From an uncultured Bacteroides sp. (GTDB lineage: Bacteria > Bacteroidota > Bacteroidia > Cytophagales > Cyclobacteriaceae), in contig CABHOV010000030.1 of NCBI GenBank assembly GCA_902168185.1, positions 124,001-188,000 on the forward strand: 64,000 bases of DNA, in the 5' to 3' direction. The notes beneath the pieces are model-generated. The model was not told the origin of the DNA. It worked only from the letters and a program-made list of their open reading frames with translations, and did not search any database. Below, in pieces: positions 1-8,773 of this stretch. Position numbers and translations under genes: made by a program. How positions within the stretch are numbered: the stretch's first letter is position 1; each line of letters begins with the position of its first letter.

Positions 1-1
1 G

Positions 2-2395
2 CAGGCACGCATCTGGGACAACAAAGGCAATGCATCTGCCTGGAGTAAACCTGTTTTTTTTGAGTTGGGATTGCTGCAAGCAACAGATTGGACAGCGCAA
101 TGGATCGAACCTGCTATACCGGGTGACAGTGTGAACGGACCAGCCCCACTCCTGCGCAAAAATTTTGATCTGAAGAAAACAGTAAAATCCGGGAGACTAT
201 ATATTACTTCGCATGGACTATACGAAGCACATATCAATGGTAAGCGTGTAGGCGATCAATACCTTACGCCCGGCTGGACAAGCTACAACAAGAGACTTCA
301 ATACCAAACATATGATGTTACCGCTTTACTAAAGCAAGGCAACAATGCTACAGGTGTATTTCTGGGCGATGGCTGGTACCGCGGTAACCTGGCATGGGGA
401 GACAAAAAAAACATCTATGGGAAAACGTTGGGGCTGCTATACCAGCTTGAAGTAACCTATACTGATGGTACATCTGAAGTGATCACTTCAGATGCGCAAT
501 GGAAATCGTCAACAGGGCCAATTCGCAAAGCTGGTATATATTACGGCGAAGCATACGATGCGCAACTCGAAAAGAAAGATTGGACACAATCAACCTTTCG
601 GGATACCGATTGGTCTTCCGTAACGCTGGTGAACGGAGGAAAAGAAAATATACTTGCATCGTATGGCCCACCTGTAAAAAAACATGAAACGTTTAGGCCT
701 GTAAAAATCTTTAAAACACCCAAAGGTGAAACCGCTGTTGACTTCGGACAAAACCTGGTGGGATGGGTTACATTGAAAGTTAAAGGCAAAGCAGGTGACA
801 AAATAACAATACACCATGCTGAGGTCCTCGACAAGAACAAAAATATATACCTAGATAACTTACGTGCCGCCAAAGCGGAAATTGTATATACTCTGAAAGG
901 TGGAGAAGAAGAAGTATACGAACCGCGCTTCAGTTTCTTCGGGTTCCGCTATGCACATGTAGAAGGATATCCGGGTACGTTGACACCCGATAAAATTATA
1001 GCCACGGCCGTATATTCAGATATGCAGCCTACCGGGAATTTCACGTCATCCAATGCGTTGGTAAATCAACTGCAGCATAATATTCAATGGGGGCAAAAAG
1101 GAAATTTTGTAGATATACCTTCCGATTGTCCACAACGTGATGAACGATTGGGTTGGACCGGCGATGCACAAGTTTTCTTTCGCACGGCTGCGTATAACAT
1201 GAATGTAGCTCCGTTCTTTCACAAATGGTTGAAGGATCTTACAGCCGATCAACGTAAAGACGGTGCCGTTCCATTCGTCATTCCAAATGCATTGAGTGAT
1301 AATGACGTTTCCTCTACAGGTTGGGCCGATGTCGCGGTTATTATACCCTGGAATCTATACTACGCGTACGGCGATCAGAAAATTCTCGAGCAGCAATATG
1401 AAAGCATGAAAGCCTGGGTAGGCTTTATGGAAAGTAAAAGCAAGAATGATCTTTGGAACACAGGCTTCCACTTTGGTGACTGGCTTTTCTATAGACCCTT
1501 CGATGATAATGATGGTCGCTCTGCTGTAACGGATAAATATTTGATCGCGCAGTGCTTCTGGGCATATTCAACGCAGTTGATGTTGAACACCGCACAAGTA
1601 TTGGGAAAGACAGCCGATGTGCAGCACTATACATCTCAACTAAAGAAGATTAAAGACGCTTTTATAAAAGAATATGTAACGCCTTCCGGCAGACTGGTGT
1701 CCAGTACACAAACCGCTTATGTACTCGCGTTGCATTTTGATATGCTTCCCGAAGCATTGCGTTCACAGGCTGCTGAGAAGCTCGCGCAAAATGTAAAAGA
1801 CTATGGCAACCACCTGACTACCGGTTTTCTCGGCACACCTTACCTCTGCCATGTGCTTACCCGATTCGGATATACAGATGTTGCTTACGACCTGCTTCTG
1901 CAGGAAGAATATCCATCGTGGCTATATCCGGTTAAAATGGGCGCGACTACTATATGGGAGCGTTGGGATGGTATGAAACCGGATAGTACATTTCAAACAC
2001 CAGGTATGAATTCATTTAATCATTATGCATATGGCGCTATCGGTGACTGGATGTATAGAACAGTAGCCGGGTTAAAGGAAGCATCTCCCGGATATAAACA
2101 AATCATTATTGCCCCTCAACCTGGCGGAAAACTGTCTAGCGCTACAGCGGAGCTAAAGACTATATATGGCCTTGCAAAATCGGCCTGGAAAATTGAGGAC
2201 GGTAATTTTAAAATTGACATTGTTATACCTGCCAATACAACCGCAGAGATAGTACTGCCAAAAGCTTCCGGCAAAAAGATAACGGAGCAAATGAAAGATA
2301 TCGATGTCTCAAAATTCAAATCACAAACCATTGGCAATGATACCAGGCTGGCGATCGGATCAGGTACCTATCATTTCGAATATAGTATGCCGTAG
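2..2395 (+). CDS. alpha-L-rhamnosidase, GH78 (5' end outside window)
   Basis: Inverting glycosidase that removes terminal alpha-L-rhamnose from plant glycans or glycosides, probably in the periplasm or on the cell surface; the signal peptide would lie upstream of the window. The reading frame is open from base 2 and encodes the fibronectin-like N-terminal ending (RIWDNKGNASAWSKP, FFELG) expected before the DWTAQWI motif, so the gene starts before base 1 and the in-frame TTG at 65 is not the start. About 797 residues are visible. GH78 hallmarks are DCPQRDERLGWTGDAQ, which contains the general-acid region, and the later MGATTIWERWDG motif of the (alpha/alpha)6 barrel, followed by a C-terminal beta domain. 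A strong terminator follows 32 bases after the stop. Family assignment is secure; the exact substrate is not. Confidence 0.95.
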   Translation, partial: QARIWDNKGNASAWSKPVFFELGLLQATDWTAQWIEPAIPGDSVNGPAPLLRKNFDLKKTVKSGRLYITSHGLYEAHINGKRVGDQYLTPGWTSYNKRLQYQTYDVTALLKQGNNATGVFLGDGWYRGNLAWGDKKNIYGKTLGLLYQLEVTYTDGTSEVITSDAQWKSSTGPIRKAGIYYGEAYDAQLEKKDWTQSTFRDTDWSSVTLVNGGKENILASYGPPVKKHETFRPVKIFKTPKGETAVDFGQNLVGWVTLKVKGKAGDKITIHHAEVLDKNKNIYLDNLRAAKAEIVYTLKGGEEEVYEPRFSFFGFRYAHVEGYPGTLTPDKIIATAVYSDMQPTGNFTSSNALVNQLQHNIQWGQKGNFVDIPSDCPQRDERLGWTGDAQVFFRTAAYNMNVAPFFHKWLKDLTADQRKDGAVPFVIPNALSDNDVSSTGWADVAVIIPWNLYYAYGDQKILEQQYESMKAWVGFMESKSKNDLWNTGFHFGDWLFYRPFDDNDGRSAVTDKYLIAQCFWAYSTQLMLNTAQVLGKTADVQHYTSQLKKIKDAFIKEYVTPSGRLVSSTQTAYVLALHFDMLPEALRSQAAEKLAQNVKDYGNHLTTGFLGTPYLCHVLTRFGYTDVAYDLLLQEEYPSWLYPVKMGATTIWERWDGMKPDSTFQTPGMNSFNHYAYGAIGDWMYRTVAGLKEASPGYKQIIIAPQPGGKLSSATAELKTIYGLAKSAWKIEDGNFKIDIVIPANTTAEIVLPKASGKKITEQMKDIDVSKFKSQTIGNDTRLAIGSGTYHFEYSMP

Positions 2396-2427
2396 TGTAC
2401 CGATTCAAACTGCATATATAATTCATG

Positions 2428-2455
2428 AAAATAGCCGCAGTTAGCGGCTATTTTT
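2428..2455 (+). terminator. rho-independent terminator after the GH78 gene
   Basis: Perfect 11-bp stem (AAAATAGCCGC / GCGGCTATTTT) with a 5-base loop, running into five T residues. It also has an A tract on the other side and sits 24 bases from the end of the convergent lipoprotein gene, so it may serve both strands. Confidence 0.9.
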
Positions 2456-2478
2456 ACTTACACTGTCATCAACAGATA

Positions 2479-3039
2479 TTAGTATACGACTTGCTTTATC
2501 ACTACATCAAATTCTCCGGTAACCGTGGCATTTTTACTTGTAGTATTTGAGGTTCCTTCTAATACATATTTACCCTTTGTTCTTCCGGAAGAAATATCAA
2601 ACGAAAAGTCTGATATTGAAAAGTCATTCCCGGATGAACTGGTAGAAAAATCAAAAGCCTTACCATCCAAATTGTTATTTCTATAGATAACGATATAATA
2701 TACATCTTCTGGTGTTACATCATTCTCATCATCAAGAGTAAAGTAAAAACCAACATATCCACCTGTATTTACATCATGTCGGATGACCCGGGCGTAAATT
2801 GATCCATCATCATTAATTTCATAATATGACATACCTTCTTCTCCATATAAACCTGGCAGGTACTGTGAGTAGGTAAACGATTCGTTTATAATGGCACTGC
2901 TCGAACCTGTAGTTCCGGCAATAGTACCTTTTACAAATCCCTGTTGTCTATACTCCAATGCTGGTTCATCATCATCGCTGCAACGAGCAAATACTATAAT
3001 TGCTACGGCCATCAAAAGGACCTTAAAAGCGCTTTTCAT
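2479..3039 (-). CDS. surface-type lipoprotein of unknown function (paralogue A)
   Basis: A 186-residue lipoprotein of unknown role. The N-terminus is a hydrophobic signal peptide ending in FARC (lipobox), and the mature protein begins Cys-Ser-Asp-Asp-Asp-Glu. An acidic stretch directly after the lipidated Cys is the known Bacteroidota lipoprotein export signal for the cell surface. The rest looks like an all-beta domain: it contains GTIAGTTG, NESFTYSQY, a YEINDDGSIYARVIRHDV strand pair and a C-terminal TSKNATVTGEFDVVIKQVVY strand. The neighbour at 3049-3603 is a clear paralogue with the same order of motifs (SGRTKGKYVLEG here, SGRVKGDFSIEG there). Only 9 bases separate the two and they are probably co-transcribed, with this gene second. 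No catalytic motif was recognised. Confidence 0.8.
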   Translation of the reverse strand: MKSAFKVLLMAVAIIVFARCSDDDEPALEYRQQGFVKGTIAGTTGSSSAIINESFTYSQYLPGLYGEEGMSYYEINDDGSIYARVIRHDVNTGGYVGFYFTLDDENDVTPEDVYYIVIYRNNNLDGKAFDFSTSSSGNDFSISDFSFDISSGRTKGKYVLEGTSNTTSKNATVTGEFDVVIKQVVY

Positions 3040-3048
3040 ATTCGTTCG

Positions 3049-3603
3049 TTATTGGATTACCTGCTTCACTACCACATCGAAAGATCCTGTTACAGTAGCA
3101 TCATTGTTTGTACTGTTATCGCTTCCTTCAATTGAAAAATCTCCTTTCACACGACCAGAGGTTGCATCAAAGGAAAAATTTGTCAGGTCAGATTCATTGT
3201 CCGAATCCGATTCTGTAGAGAAGTATAGAATTTTATCAGACTCCTTGATATATGTGAGTTCAACCTCATATGCAGGTGAAGTGTCTCCAGGACCATCCAA
3301 CAGCAAGTTGATATATACTCCGCCACCACCTTGAACATCTTGCCGCACTATTTGGATGTCAATCGTGCCGTTATCATTCACCACATAGTTAGAAGCATAC
3401 GGTCCGTCAAAATAACCAGGATTATACTTTGAATAGCTAAAACTCTCATTGATGGCAGTGGCATCATCGGAAGCAGTTCCTGTAATCTGTCCTTTTATGG
3501 AGCCTTGCTCCTTGTACTCGATAGCCGGTATATCATCATCACTGCAGCTTGCAAAAAACGTTAGGGCGCAAAATGCCCCTGACAATAGTAAATTGTTTTT
3601 CAT
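3049..3603 (-). CDS. surface-type lipoprotein of unknown function (paralogue B)
   Basis: A 184-residue lipoprotein, first gene of a two-gene tandem duplication. The signal peptide ends in FASC and the mature N-terminus is Cys-Ser-Asp-Asp-Asp-Ile, matching the surface-export signal. The body shares EYKEQGSIKGQITGT, NESFSYSKYNPG, the NDNGTIDIQIVRQDV strand pair and the C-terminal NNDATVTGSFDVVVKQVI with the downstream copy, at roughly 40-50% identity by eye. No known domain was recognised. A possible -7 element for the minus strand (TATTTTTG, matching TAnnTTTG) lies at 3624-3631, just upstream of the ATG, but I see no convincing -33 element. Function unknown; a binding or structural surface protein is a guess only. 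Confidence 0.8.
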   Translation of the reverse strand: MKNNLLLSGAFCALTFFASCSDDDIPAIEYKEQGSIKGQITGTASDDATAINESFSYSKYNPGYFDGPYASNYVVNDNGTIDIQIVRQDVQGGGGVYINLLLDGPGDTSPAYEVELTYIKESDKILYFSTESDSDNESDLTNFSFDATSGRVKGDFSIEGSDNSTNNDATVTGSFDVVVKQVIQ

Positions 3604-3797
3604 AGGGTTCTTTTTTTATATAACAAAAATAATTTAAAAGTTGGTTGTACGCATACCTTTTACAAAAACATGATGACCGGTGTGATTGTTTGCCGACTGC
3701 GTTCTTTCATTCACCTACGCGTCTCTACTGTACACCTAATCGCAATGGCCGATCTATACCACTTGACCGTAAATTGAAATAAAAAACTATACCACTT

Positions 3798-4166
3798 ATG
3801 GAAACCATCAATGATACTTTGGAAAGTAAAGAAAATAGAAAAGCTGAGAAGCGAAAAGGACGGGTATTAGGCGGACTCGTTGTTGTAACAGTGGGTACTG
3901 TATTGCTTGCCCATAAAGCCGGGGCTGAATTACCCGAGTGGTTATTTACCTGGCCGATGATTGTAGTCGCGGCAGGTATATATCAAGGTGCACGGCATAA
4001 TTTCAGTAATTTCAGATGGTTGATACCCGTAGCGATAGGTCTTTTATTCCTGACGGAGCGCTTCGTTGAAGGTTTCTCTATCGGGAATTTTATGTGGCCA
4101 CTGATTATCATCGCCATTGGCTTAAGCATTATGTTGAAACCGAGCCGTAAGCATTACTGCAGGTAA
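3798..4166 (+). CDS. LiaF-like membrane protein, transmembrane domain only
   Basis: A 122-residue membrane protein with four hydrophobic segments, resembling the LiaF transmembrane domain (DUF5668 type). Motifs GGLVVVTVGTVLLAHKAGAE, LPEWLFTWP, RWLIPVAIGLLFL and MWPLIIIAIGLSIML match almost one for one the N-terminal half of the next gene (4550-5296), so the pair is a tandem duplication. This copy stops right after the last membrane segment (KPSRKHYCR) and lacks the soluble C-terminal domain. It has its own perfect terminator at 4187-4220, so it looks like an intact separate unit and not a decayed gene. Family knowledge: LiaF proteins modulate envelope-stress two-component systems; a role here is inferred from context. 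Confidence 0.8.
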   Translation: METINDTLESKENRKAEKRKGRVLGGLVVVTVGTVLLAHKAGAELPEWLFTWPMIVVAAGIYQGARHNFSNFRWLIPVAIGLLFLTERFVEGFSIGNFMWPLIIIAIGLSIMLKPSRKHYCR

Positions 4167-4186
4167 ACATCATCCCTTACATTTTC

Positions 4187-4220
4187 ATGGCTTTGCTGAG
4201 ATTCAGCAAAGCCATTTTTC
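4187..4220 (+). terminator. rho-independent terminator after the short LiaF-like gene
   Basis: Perfect 13-bp stem (ATGGCTTTGCTGA / TCAGCAAAGCCAT) with a 3-base loop, followed by TTTTC. It separates the short LiaF-like gene from its full-length paralogue. Confidence 0.9.
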
Positions 4221-4549
4221 ATTTACAGAGATCGATACTATATCCTTTCATCTAACGGAGCTGCTATTGGCCAATCACTTGTTGTCGTAGCATTAAAATC
4301 CCTGGCACAAAGGGCACAAAGAAGACACAGAGGTACATAAAGCAAACGCCATCCGCTAAGCTTGCTTGCTAACCAACAAGGTTACCTTACCAATGGATGT
4401 TCATGAAGTATACTTGCCAGAAGGAATACCGCCCCGAAAAATTTTCACCGCCCGCTTTCCTCTTTTCACCTACCGGTCGCCTTTACAGACCTATATGCCA
4501 TAGTCGTGAAGGTAATCTGCCCGTACATTTGAATATAAAATCAACGAAA
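4221..4549. other. intergenic stretch with a CACAAAG-type repeat
   Basis: About 330 bases between the terminator and the ATG at 4550. At about 4304-4330 it holds GGCACAAAGGGCACAAAG followed by AAGACACAGAGG, a degenerate short tandem repeat of the CACAAAG kind often seen between genes in Bacteroidota. An in-frame extension of the downstream gene reaches back to 4397, but it encodes a low-quality, basic, proline-rich peptide with no counterpart in the paralogue, so I treat it as non-coding. No clear promoter was found. Confidence 0.5.
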
Positions 4550-5296
4550 ATGGATACACAAGAAAATACATCTCCTTCTAATCAATCAGGACGCGCGTGG
4601 GGAGGCTTGATCATCGTAGCGGTTGGCGCAGTGTTGCTTGCTAAAAAAGCAGGAGCAGATTTACCACCTTGGCTTTTTACATGGCAAATGGCACTTATCA
4701 CCTTTGGTGTGTTTGTTGGCGCTAAACATAGGTTCCGTGATTGGGGATGGTTGGTTCCGGTTGCTATCGGATCTGTATTTCTCGCTGACAAGTTCATCGA
4801 AGATATATCTATAGAGCAATTCTTCTGGCCCATCATCATCATCTTTATAGGCTTGGTAATGATCTTCAAACCAAAGCGTAGTCGTGACGGTGTCTGGAGA
4901 CGCTGGAATGAAAAACACCAGGAGCAGTTCTCAGCGATGAATTCACAGAATACTGAAGAAGATTTTATCAACGCGGTAACGATATTCGGCGGTGCTAAAA
5001 AAGTTATCATCTCGAAAGACTTTAAAGGCGGCGAGACTACTACATTCTTTGGTGGTGTGGAGATAAACCTGACACAAGCCGACATCAACGGTCGTGCTGA
5101 GCTTGAACTTACACAAGTATTTGGCGGTACAAAACTTGTCGTTCCTTCCAACTGGAAAATTCAAACAGAAGAACTCGTAAGCGTATTCGGTGGTCTGGAT
5201 GATAAACGTAAAAACATTACGACACCTGATCCAGACAAGACATTGGTACTGAAAGGTACTTGCATCTTTGGTGGCATTGATATTAAAAATTATTAG
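4550..5296 (+). CDS. LiaF-like membrane protein with C-terminal beta domain
   Basis: A 248-residue protein. Residues about 10-110 form four membrane segments (GGLIIVAVGAVLLAKKAGAD, WLFTWQMALITFGVF, WLVPVAIGSVFLADK, FFWPIIIIFIGLVMIF), followed by a charged linker. The C-terminal domain (about 145-248) repeats an FGG motif (TIFGGAKKVI, FFGGVEINLT, VFGGTKLVV, VFGGLDDKR, IFGGIDIKN), which is the LiaF/DUF2154-type beta fold that faces the cytoplasm or envelope and responds to cell-wall stress. The start at 4550 (MDTQENTSPS) was chosen because it aligns with the start of the paralogue at 3798. A two-component pair lies 460 bases downstream, which suggests a LiaF-like input into that sensor. Function is inferred from family and context. 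Confidence 0.85.
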   Translation: MDTQENTSPSNQSGRAWGGLIIVAVGAVLLAKKAGADLPPWLFTWQMALITFGVFVGAKHRFRDWGWLVPVAIGSVFLADKFIEDISIEQFFWPIIIIFIGLVMIFKPKRSRDGVWRRWNEKHQEQFSAMNSQNTEEDFINAVTIFGGAKKVIISKDFKGGETTTFFGGVEINLTQADINGRAELELTQVFGGTKLVVPSNWKIQTEELVSVFGGLDDKRKNITTPDPDKTLVLKGTCIFGGIDIKNY

Positions 5297-5340
5297 TGAT
5301 CTATAGCTGACTTTTCACATGCTGAAAGGCAGCTGATCAC
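5296..5340 (+). terminator. hairpin after the LiaF-like gene (possible terminator)
   Basis: Nested inverted repeats: GTGATC (5296-5301) with GATCAC (5335-5340), and inside them AGCTG (5305-5309) with CAGCT (5330-5334). There is no T tract, so it could be a transcript-stabilising hairpin instead of a true terminator. Confidence 0.4.
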
Positions 5341-5392
5341 AAATAAAAATCAAACTATGTATTTCATCTTTATAACGCTTCAAGTATTACTT

Positions 5393-5737
5393 ATGAATTG
5401 GTACATCGCAAAAATCGTCTTTGGAATCACAGCTGAAAACAAAGACACAAAACAATTTGACGAGCAACTGCGGCTCATCAAAGCCGAAACTCAGGAGGAA
5501 GCATTCCTGAAATCAAGAATGATCGGATTGAGTGAAGAAGATTCGTTCGTGAATGACAAGAACAAGATGGTGAAATGGGAATTCATCAATGTATCAGAGC
5601 TTGTACCCATTAAAAGACTTGAAGATGGTGTAGAGGTATATTCACGTATACATGAAATGGAAGAAGCGAAATCATATGTTAATTTTATCCATCAGAAAGC
5701 CATGGCACTGCGGTTAAACACCATGCCCTTGTTCTGA
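5393..5737 (+). CDS. DUF4288-type small protein
   Basis: A 114-residue cytosolic protein that begins MNWYIAKIVFGITAEN, the typical opening of the DUF4288 family, whose biochemical role is unknown. It is rich in charged residues, with an alpha-helical middle (AETQEEAFLKSRMIGL) and a DKNKMVKWEFINVSEL strand. The frame is open from an earlier ATG at 5357, which would add 12 hydrophobic residues (MYFIFITLQVLL). I prefer 5393 because family members begin at the NWY motif, but the A-rich sequence before 5357 makes that start possible too. It lies between the LiaF-like gene and the histidine kinase, 18 bases before the latter, and may be co-transcribed with the kinase and response regulator. Confidence 0.75.
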   Translation: MNWYIAKIVFGITAENKDTKQFDEQLRLIKAETQEEAFLKSRMIGLSEEDSFVNDKNKMVKWEFINVSELVPIKRLEDGVEVYSRIHEMEEAKSYVNFIHQKAMALRLNTMPLF

Positions 5738-5755
5738 TCTTAACCACACCACCCC

Positions 5756-6817
5756 TTGAACTCAAACCGCTTATCCAATAAAAAGATTACCATCGCATAT
5801 ATAGCCTGGTGGCTATTACTGATCCTGTTAGAGACGTATGCGATTAGCAGTACATTTAATTTCAGTTTAAAAGTAGCACTGGCCGATGCACTGAACATGA
5901 ACCTGCTTATTGCTACAGCCGGATACTTCATGTTCAACTCACTCCGCTTCTATCAGCCTAGTTTGAAGAATGCTTTTTACCTGGTGGTGTGGAGCGTTAC
6001 GTTAGCCGTGCTGAGTGTTGTATTACACCGGTGGCTCATGGCTACCTATATATTTACGGATGATGTGCAGTACCTTACTTATTTAGCGGGCTCACATTTA
6101 CTACGGGGTGTAATCGCCTGGCTAATGATTGCATTGATCGCAGTGTTAAGTTGGGTTTGGTTTGTGATTCAGGATCAACAAGCCTATGAGAAACGCGAAG
6201 AGGATGCAGCACGTTTGGCACGCGAAGCAGAGCTGGCAAGTTTACGTCAACAGCTACAGCCGCATTTTTTATTTAACAGTTTAAACTCCATCAGTGCCCT
6301 TGCAGGTTCCAGACCTGAGCAAGCACGCATGATGATCCAGCAACTTTCTGATTTCCTGCGCGGCACGATTAAACGCGATGATCAGCAACTGGTAACACTT
6401 GAAGAAGAATTAAAACATTTACAACTATATCTCGAAATAGAGAAAGTACGGTTTGGTCACCGATTGAAAACGGAAGTAACGAAAGAGGACGCAACGCTCG
6501 CGTTGAAGCTTCCTTCCTTACTCCTTCAACCTATAGTAGAGAACGCAATTAAATTTGGATTGTACGATACTACAGGAGAAATCACCATCCGGATCGATTC
6601 AGCTTTAAAGGATCACCACCTGGTATTAACCATTGAGAACCCTTTTGATCCTGCTACAGCACAACCCCGACAAGGTACAGGCTTCGGACTGAGTGCCGTA
6701 CAACGGAGGCTCTACCTGTTGTATGCCCGCAATGATTTGCTCGAGACAAAACAAAATGAAGAGAACGAACACCCTATATTTATTACCATAGTACGAATAC
6801 CCCAGCCTCATGATTAA
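5756..6817 (+). CDS. LytS-family sensor histidine kinase
   Basis: Membrane sensor kinase of a LytS/LytTR-type two-component system, 353 residues. Four hydrophobic segments (about 11-30, 40-60, 73-93 and 116-138) are followed by a short coiled segment and the His_kinase domain (PF06580 type): phospho-acceptor His170 in RQQLQPHFLFNSLNSI, then an ATPase domain with the N-box LLLQPIVENAIKFGL and the G-box GTGFGLSAVQRRL. No separate ligand-binding domain is present. A stop codon at 5741-5743 forces the start downstream, and the first usable initiator is TTG at 5756; the first in-frame ATG lies inside the second membrane segment. The gene overlaps its response regulator by 8 bases, so translation is coupled. 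The signal is unknown; the LiaF-like proteins upstream suggest envelope stress. Confidence 0.92.
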   Translation: MNSNRLSNKKITIAYIAWWLLLILLETYAISSTFNFSLKVALADALNMNLLIATAGYFMFNSLRFYQPSLKNAFYLVVWSVTLAVLSVVLHRWLMATYIFTDDVQYLTYLAGSHLLRGVIAWLMIALIAVLSWVWFVIQDQQAYEKREEDAARLAREAELASLRQQLQPHFLFNSLNSISALAGSRPEQARMMIQQLSDFLRGTIKRDDQQLVTLEEELKHLQLYLEIEKVRFGHRLKTEVTKEDATLALKLPSLLLQPIVENAIKFGLYDTTGEITIRIDSALKDHHLVLTIENPFDPATAQPRQGTGFGLSAVQRRLYLLYARNDLLETKQNEENEHPIFITIVRIPQPHD

Positions 6818-7550
6818 AGTTATACTCATAGACGATGAACCCTTGGCACGTAGCATTACACGTGAATATTTACAGCCCCATGCGGAAGTAGAAATTGTGC
6901 AGGAATGTAATGATGGCTTTGAAGGCGTTAAAGCGATTACACAATATAAACCTGATCTTATATTCCTGGATATACAGATGCCGAAGATAAATGGTTTCGA
7001 AATGCTTGAACTCATTGATCAACCTCCTGCTGTGATCTTCACCACTGCATTTGATGAATACGCGATGAAAGCTTTTGAAGCACACGCTATCGATTACCTG
7101 TTGAAACCTTTTAGCAAAGATCGTTTTGATAAAGCTTTATTGAAATGGTTTCAGCAACGCGGCAATGCTCCTGATAAAAATCCGCAAACCCTATTACAGG
7201 AAGAGATCCGGCAACCGGAAGAGCGTAATCGTATCGTTGTAAAAGAAGGTGGCAACATCCGTATTATACCGGTACATGAAATTCAGTATATAGAAGCCTA
7301 TGATGACTACGTAAAAATCTTCACGCAAAAGGAAATGTTTCTCAAGAAGAAGACGATGAGCTTTTACGAACAGTCTTTGGATGCCAATCAGTTTGTGCGG
7401 GTGCATCGCTCCTATATCATTCAATTGAGTCAGCTTACACGCATCGAACCGCTGGAGAAAGATACACATATAGCCTTGCTAAAGAGCAACGTGCGTGTCC
7501 CGCTCAGCAAAAGTGGCTACGCGAAATTGAAAACGGTACTCGGCCTATAG
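6810..7550 (+). CDS. LytTR-family response regulator
   Basis: DNA-binding partner of the upstream kinase, 246 residues. The N-terminal receiver domain has the acidic pair in LIDDEP, phospho-acceptor Asp54 in FLDIQMP, the switch Thr in VIFTTAFDEYAMKAF and Lys99 in YLLKPF. The C-terminal LytTR domain (about 146-246) contains IRIIPVHEIQYIEAYDDYVK, FVRVHRSYIIQ and VPLSKSGYAKLK, the typical ten-stranded DNA-binding module. LytTR regulators bind direct repeats near their targets; I could not identify such targets in the window. The stop is 8 bases from the stop of the convergent MFS gene. Confidence 0.95.
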   Translation: MIKVILIDDEPLARSITREYLQPHAEVEIVQECNDGFEGVKAITQYKPDLIFLDIQMPKINGFEMLELIDQPPAVIFTTAFDEYAMKAFEAHAIDYLLKPFSKDRFDKALLKWFQQRGNAPDKNPQTLLQEEIRQPEERNRIVVKEGGNIRIIPVHEIQYIEAYDDYVKIFTQKEMFLKKKTMSFYEQSLDANQFVRVHRSYIIQLSQLTRIEPLEKDTHIALLKSNVRVPLSKSGYAKLKTVLGL

Positions 7551-7558
7551 GGGTACCG

Positions 7559-8773
7559 TTACGCTGCATTTTTCTTTAAACTCAGGCGCGCCAGGAAAGC
7601 ACTGATGATTGTGAGAAAAGCCCCAGCTAACATAACTGCACCCGGGAAGTACATACCAGCGTCATGTTGCGAATAGCGATGGAAGATCCACGTCATCATT
7701 ACAGGTCCTATAATGGACGTGAGGCTCATTAAACTGGTAAGTGCTCCCTGCAATTCTCCTTGCTCATTAGCCGGCACCTGGCTTGACATAATACCCTGTA
7801 ATGCCGGCCCTGTGATTCCTCCCAAACAATACGGAATCAGGAATGCAAACATCATCCATCCCTGTGTAGCAATACCAAACAGGAAAAAGCCCAATGCATA
7901 TAAAGCGAGCCCTATATATATACTTCGCTCCTGCCCTAACTTGGGTATAATGAACCGAATGAGCCCGCCCTGTACAATCGCCACCATAAGCCCAACAAAA
8001 GCAAGAGAATATCCAACCCACTCTTCTGTCCAATTGAACTTCTCCATGGTATAGTACGACCATGTACTTTGCACGGCATGACCTGCTATATAGATTAGTA
8101 CAATCGAGGCCACAAGACCGAGAATAACTTTATAGCGAAAGAAAAACTCTATAGACCCTATTGGATTGGCGCGTGCCCAGCTAAACGCTCTTCTGTTTTC
8201 TGGTTTCAACGACTCTGGCAAAACAAAGAATCCATACAGCCAGTTGAGCATGGTAAGAACAGCTGCGCCAATAAACGGCACGCGCAGTCCATACTTTGCT
8301 AATATACCTCCCAGTGCCGGGCCGATGATAAAACCTAATCCGAAGGCGGCTCCGATCATACCAAAATTCTGTGCACGTTTTTCAGGTTCACTGATGTCGG
8401 CTATATATGCTGCTGCTGTAGTAAAGCTTGCTCCCATAACACCGGCAATGATTCTTCCCACAAAAAGCCATCCAATGGTGGGAGCAAAAACCAGAAATAT
8501 ATAATCAATCGTAAAACCGAAAAGTGAAGCCAGCAAAATTGGTCTGCGCCCATAGCGGTCACTCAGGTTACCCATGAGTGGTGAAAATACAAACTGCATG
8601 ATCGCAAATGCGGCAAGCAACCATCCTCCGTATTCTGCTGCTTCCGGAATGCCTACATGAAGCATCTCGCTGATCAATCGCGGCATAACCGGAATGATGA
8701 TGCCGAAGCCTATAACATCAATCAATAAGGTAACGAAGATAAATCCGAGCGCAGCATTTTTCTTTTCAGCCAT
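7559..8773 (-). CDS. MFS transporter, TetA/TCR-like drug efflux family
   Basis: Twelve-helix major facilitator protein of 404 residues resembling class B/C tetracycline efflux pumps (proton antiport). Visible family motifs are [15 protein letters not shown] in helix 1, motif [18 protein letters not shown] between helices 2 and 3, and [12 protein letters not shown] in helix 5. The ATG at 8773 ([11 protein letters not shown]) was preferred over an upstream ATG at 8794 that would add only seven residues with no family match. Substrate is unknown; many Bacteroidota chromosomal members do not confer resistance. It stands alone, convergent with the response regulator. Confidence 0.88.
   Translation of the reverse strand: MAEKKNAALGFIFVTLLIDVIGFGIIIPVMPRLISEMLHVGIPEAAEYGGWLLAAFAIMQFVFSPLMGNLSDRYGRRPILLASLFGFTIDYIFLVFAPTIGWLFVGRIIAGVMGASFTTAAAYIADISEPEKRAQNFGMIGAAFGLGFIIGPALGGILAKYGLRVPFIGAAVLTMLNWLYGFFVLPESLKPENRRAFSWARANPIGSIEFFFRYKVILGLVASIVLIYIAGHAVQSTWSYYTMEKFNWTEEWVGYSLAFVGLMVAIVQGGLIRFIIPKLGQERSIYIGLALYALGFFLFGIATQGWMMFAFLIPYCLGGITGPALQGIMSSQVPANEQGELQGALTSLMSLTSIIGPVMMTWIFHRYSQHDAGMYFPGAVMLAGAFLTIISAFLARLSLKKNAA

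Noticed and set aside
65-120. TTG at 65 as the start of the rhamnosidase gene
   Set aside because: The frame is open to base 2 and the upstream codons encode family sequence, so the gene begins outside the window.
3798-4166. Short LiaF-like gene as a pseudogene
   Set aside because: The frame is intact, it ends after a complete membrane domain and has its own perfect terminator.
4397-4549. N-terminal extension of the full-length LiaF-like protein
   Set aside because: It has no counterpart in the paralogue, is Pro- and Arg-rich and spans a non-coding spacer; the ATG at 4550 aligns with the paralogue start.
4582-5151. 189-residue antisense ORF inside the LiaF-like gene
   Set aside because: Shadow of a well-supported gene on the plus strand; no recognisable motif.
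7559-8773. MFS pump as a tetracycline-resistance gene
   Set aside because: Family resemblance only; no TetR-type regulator is divergent from it, and chromosomal relatives often have other substrates.
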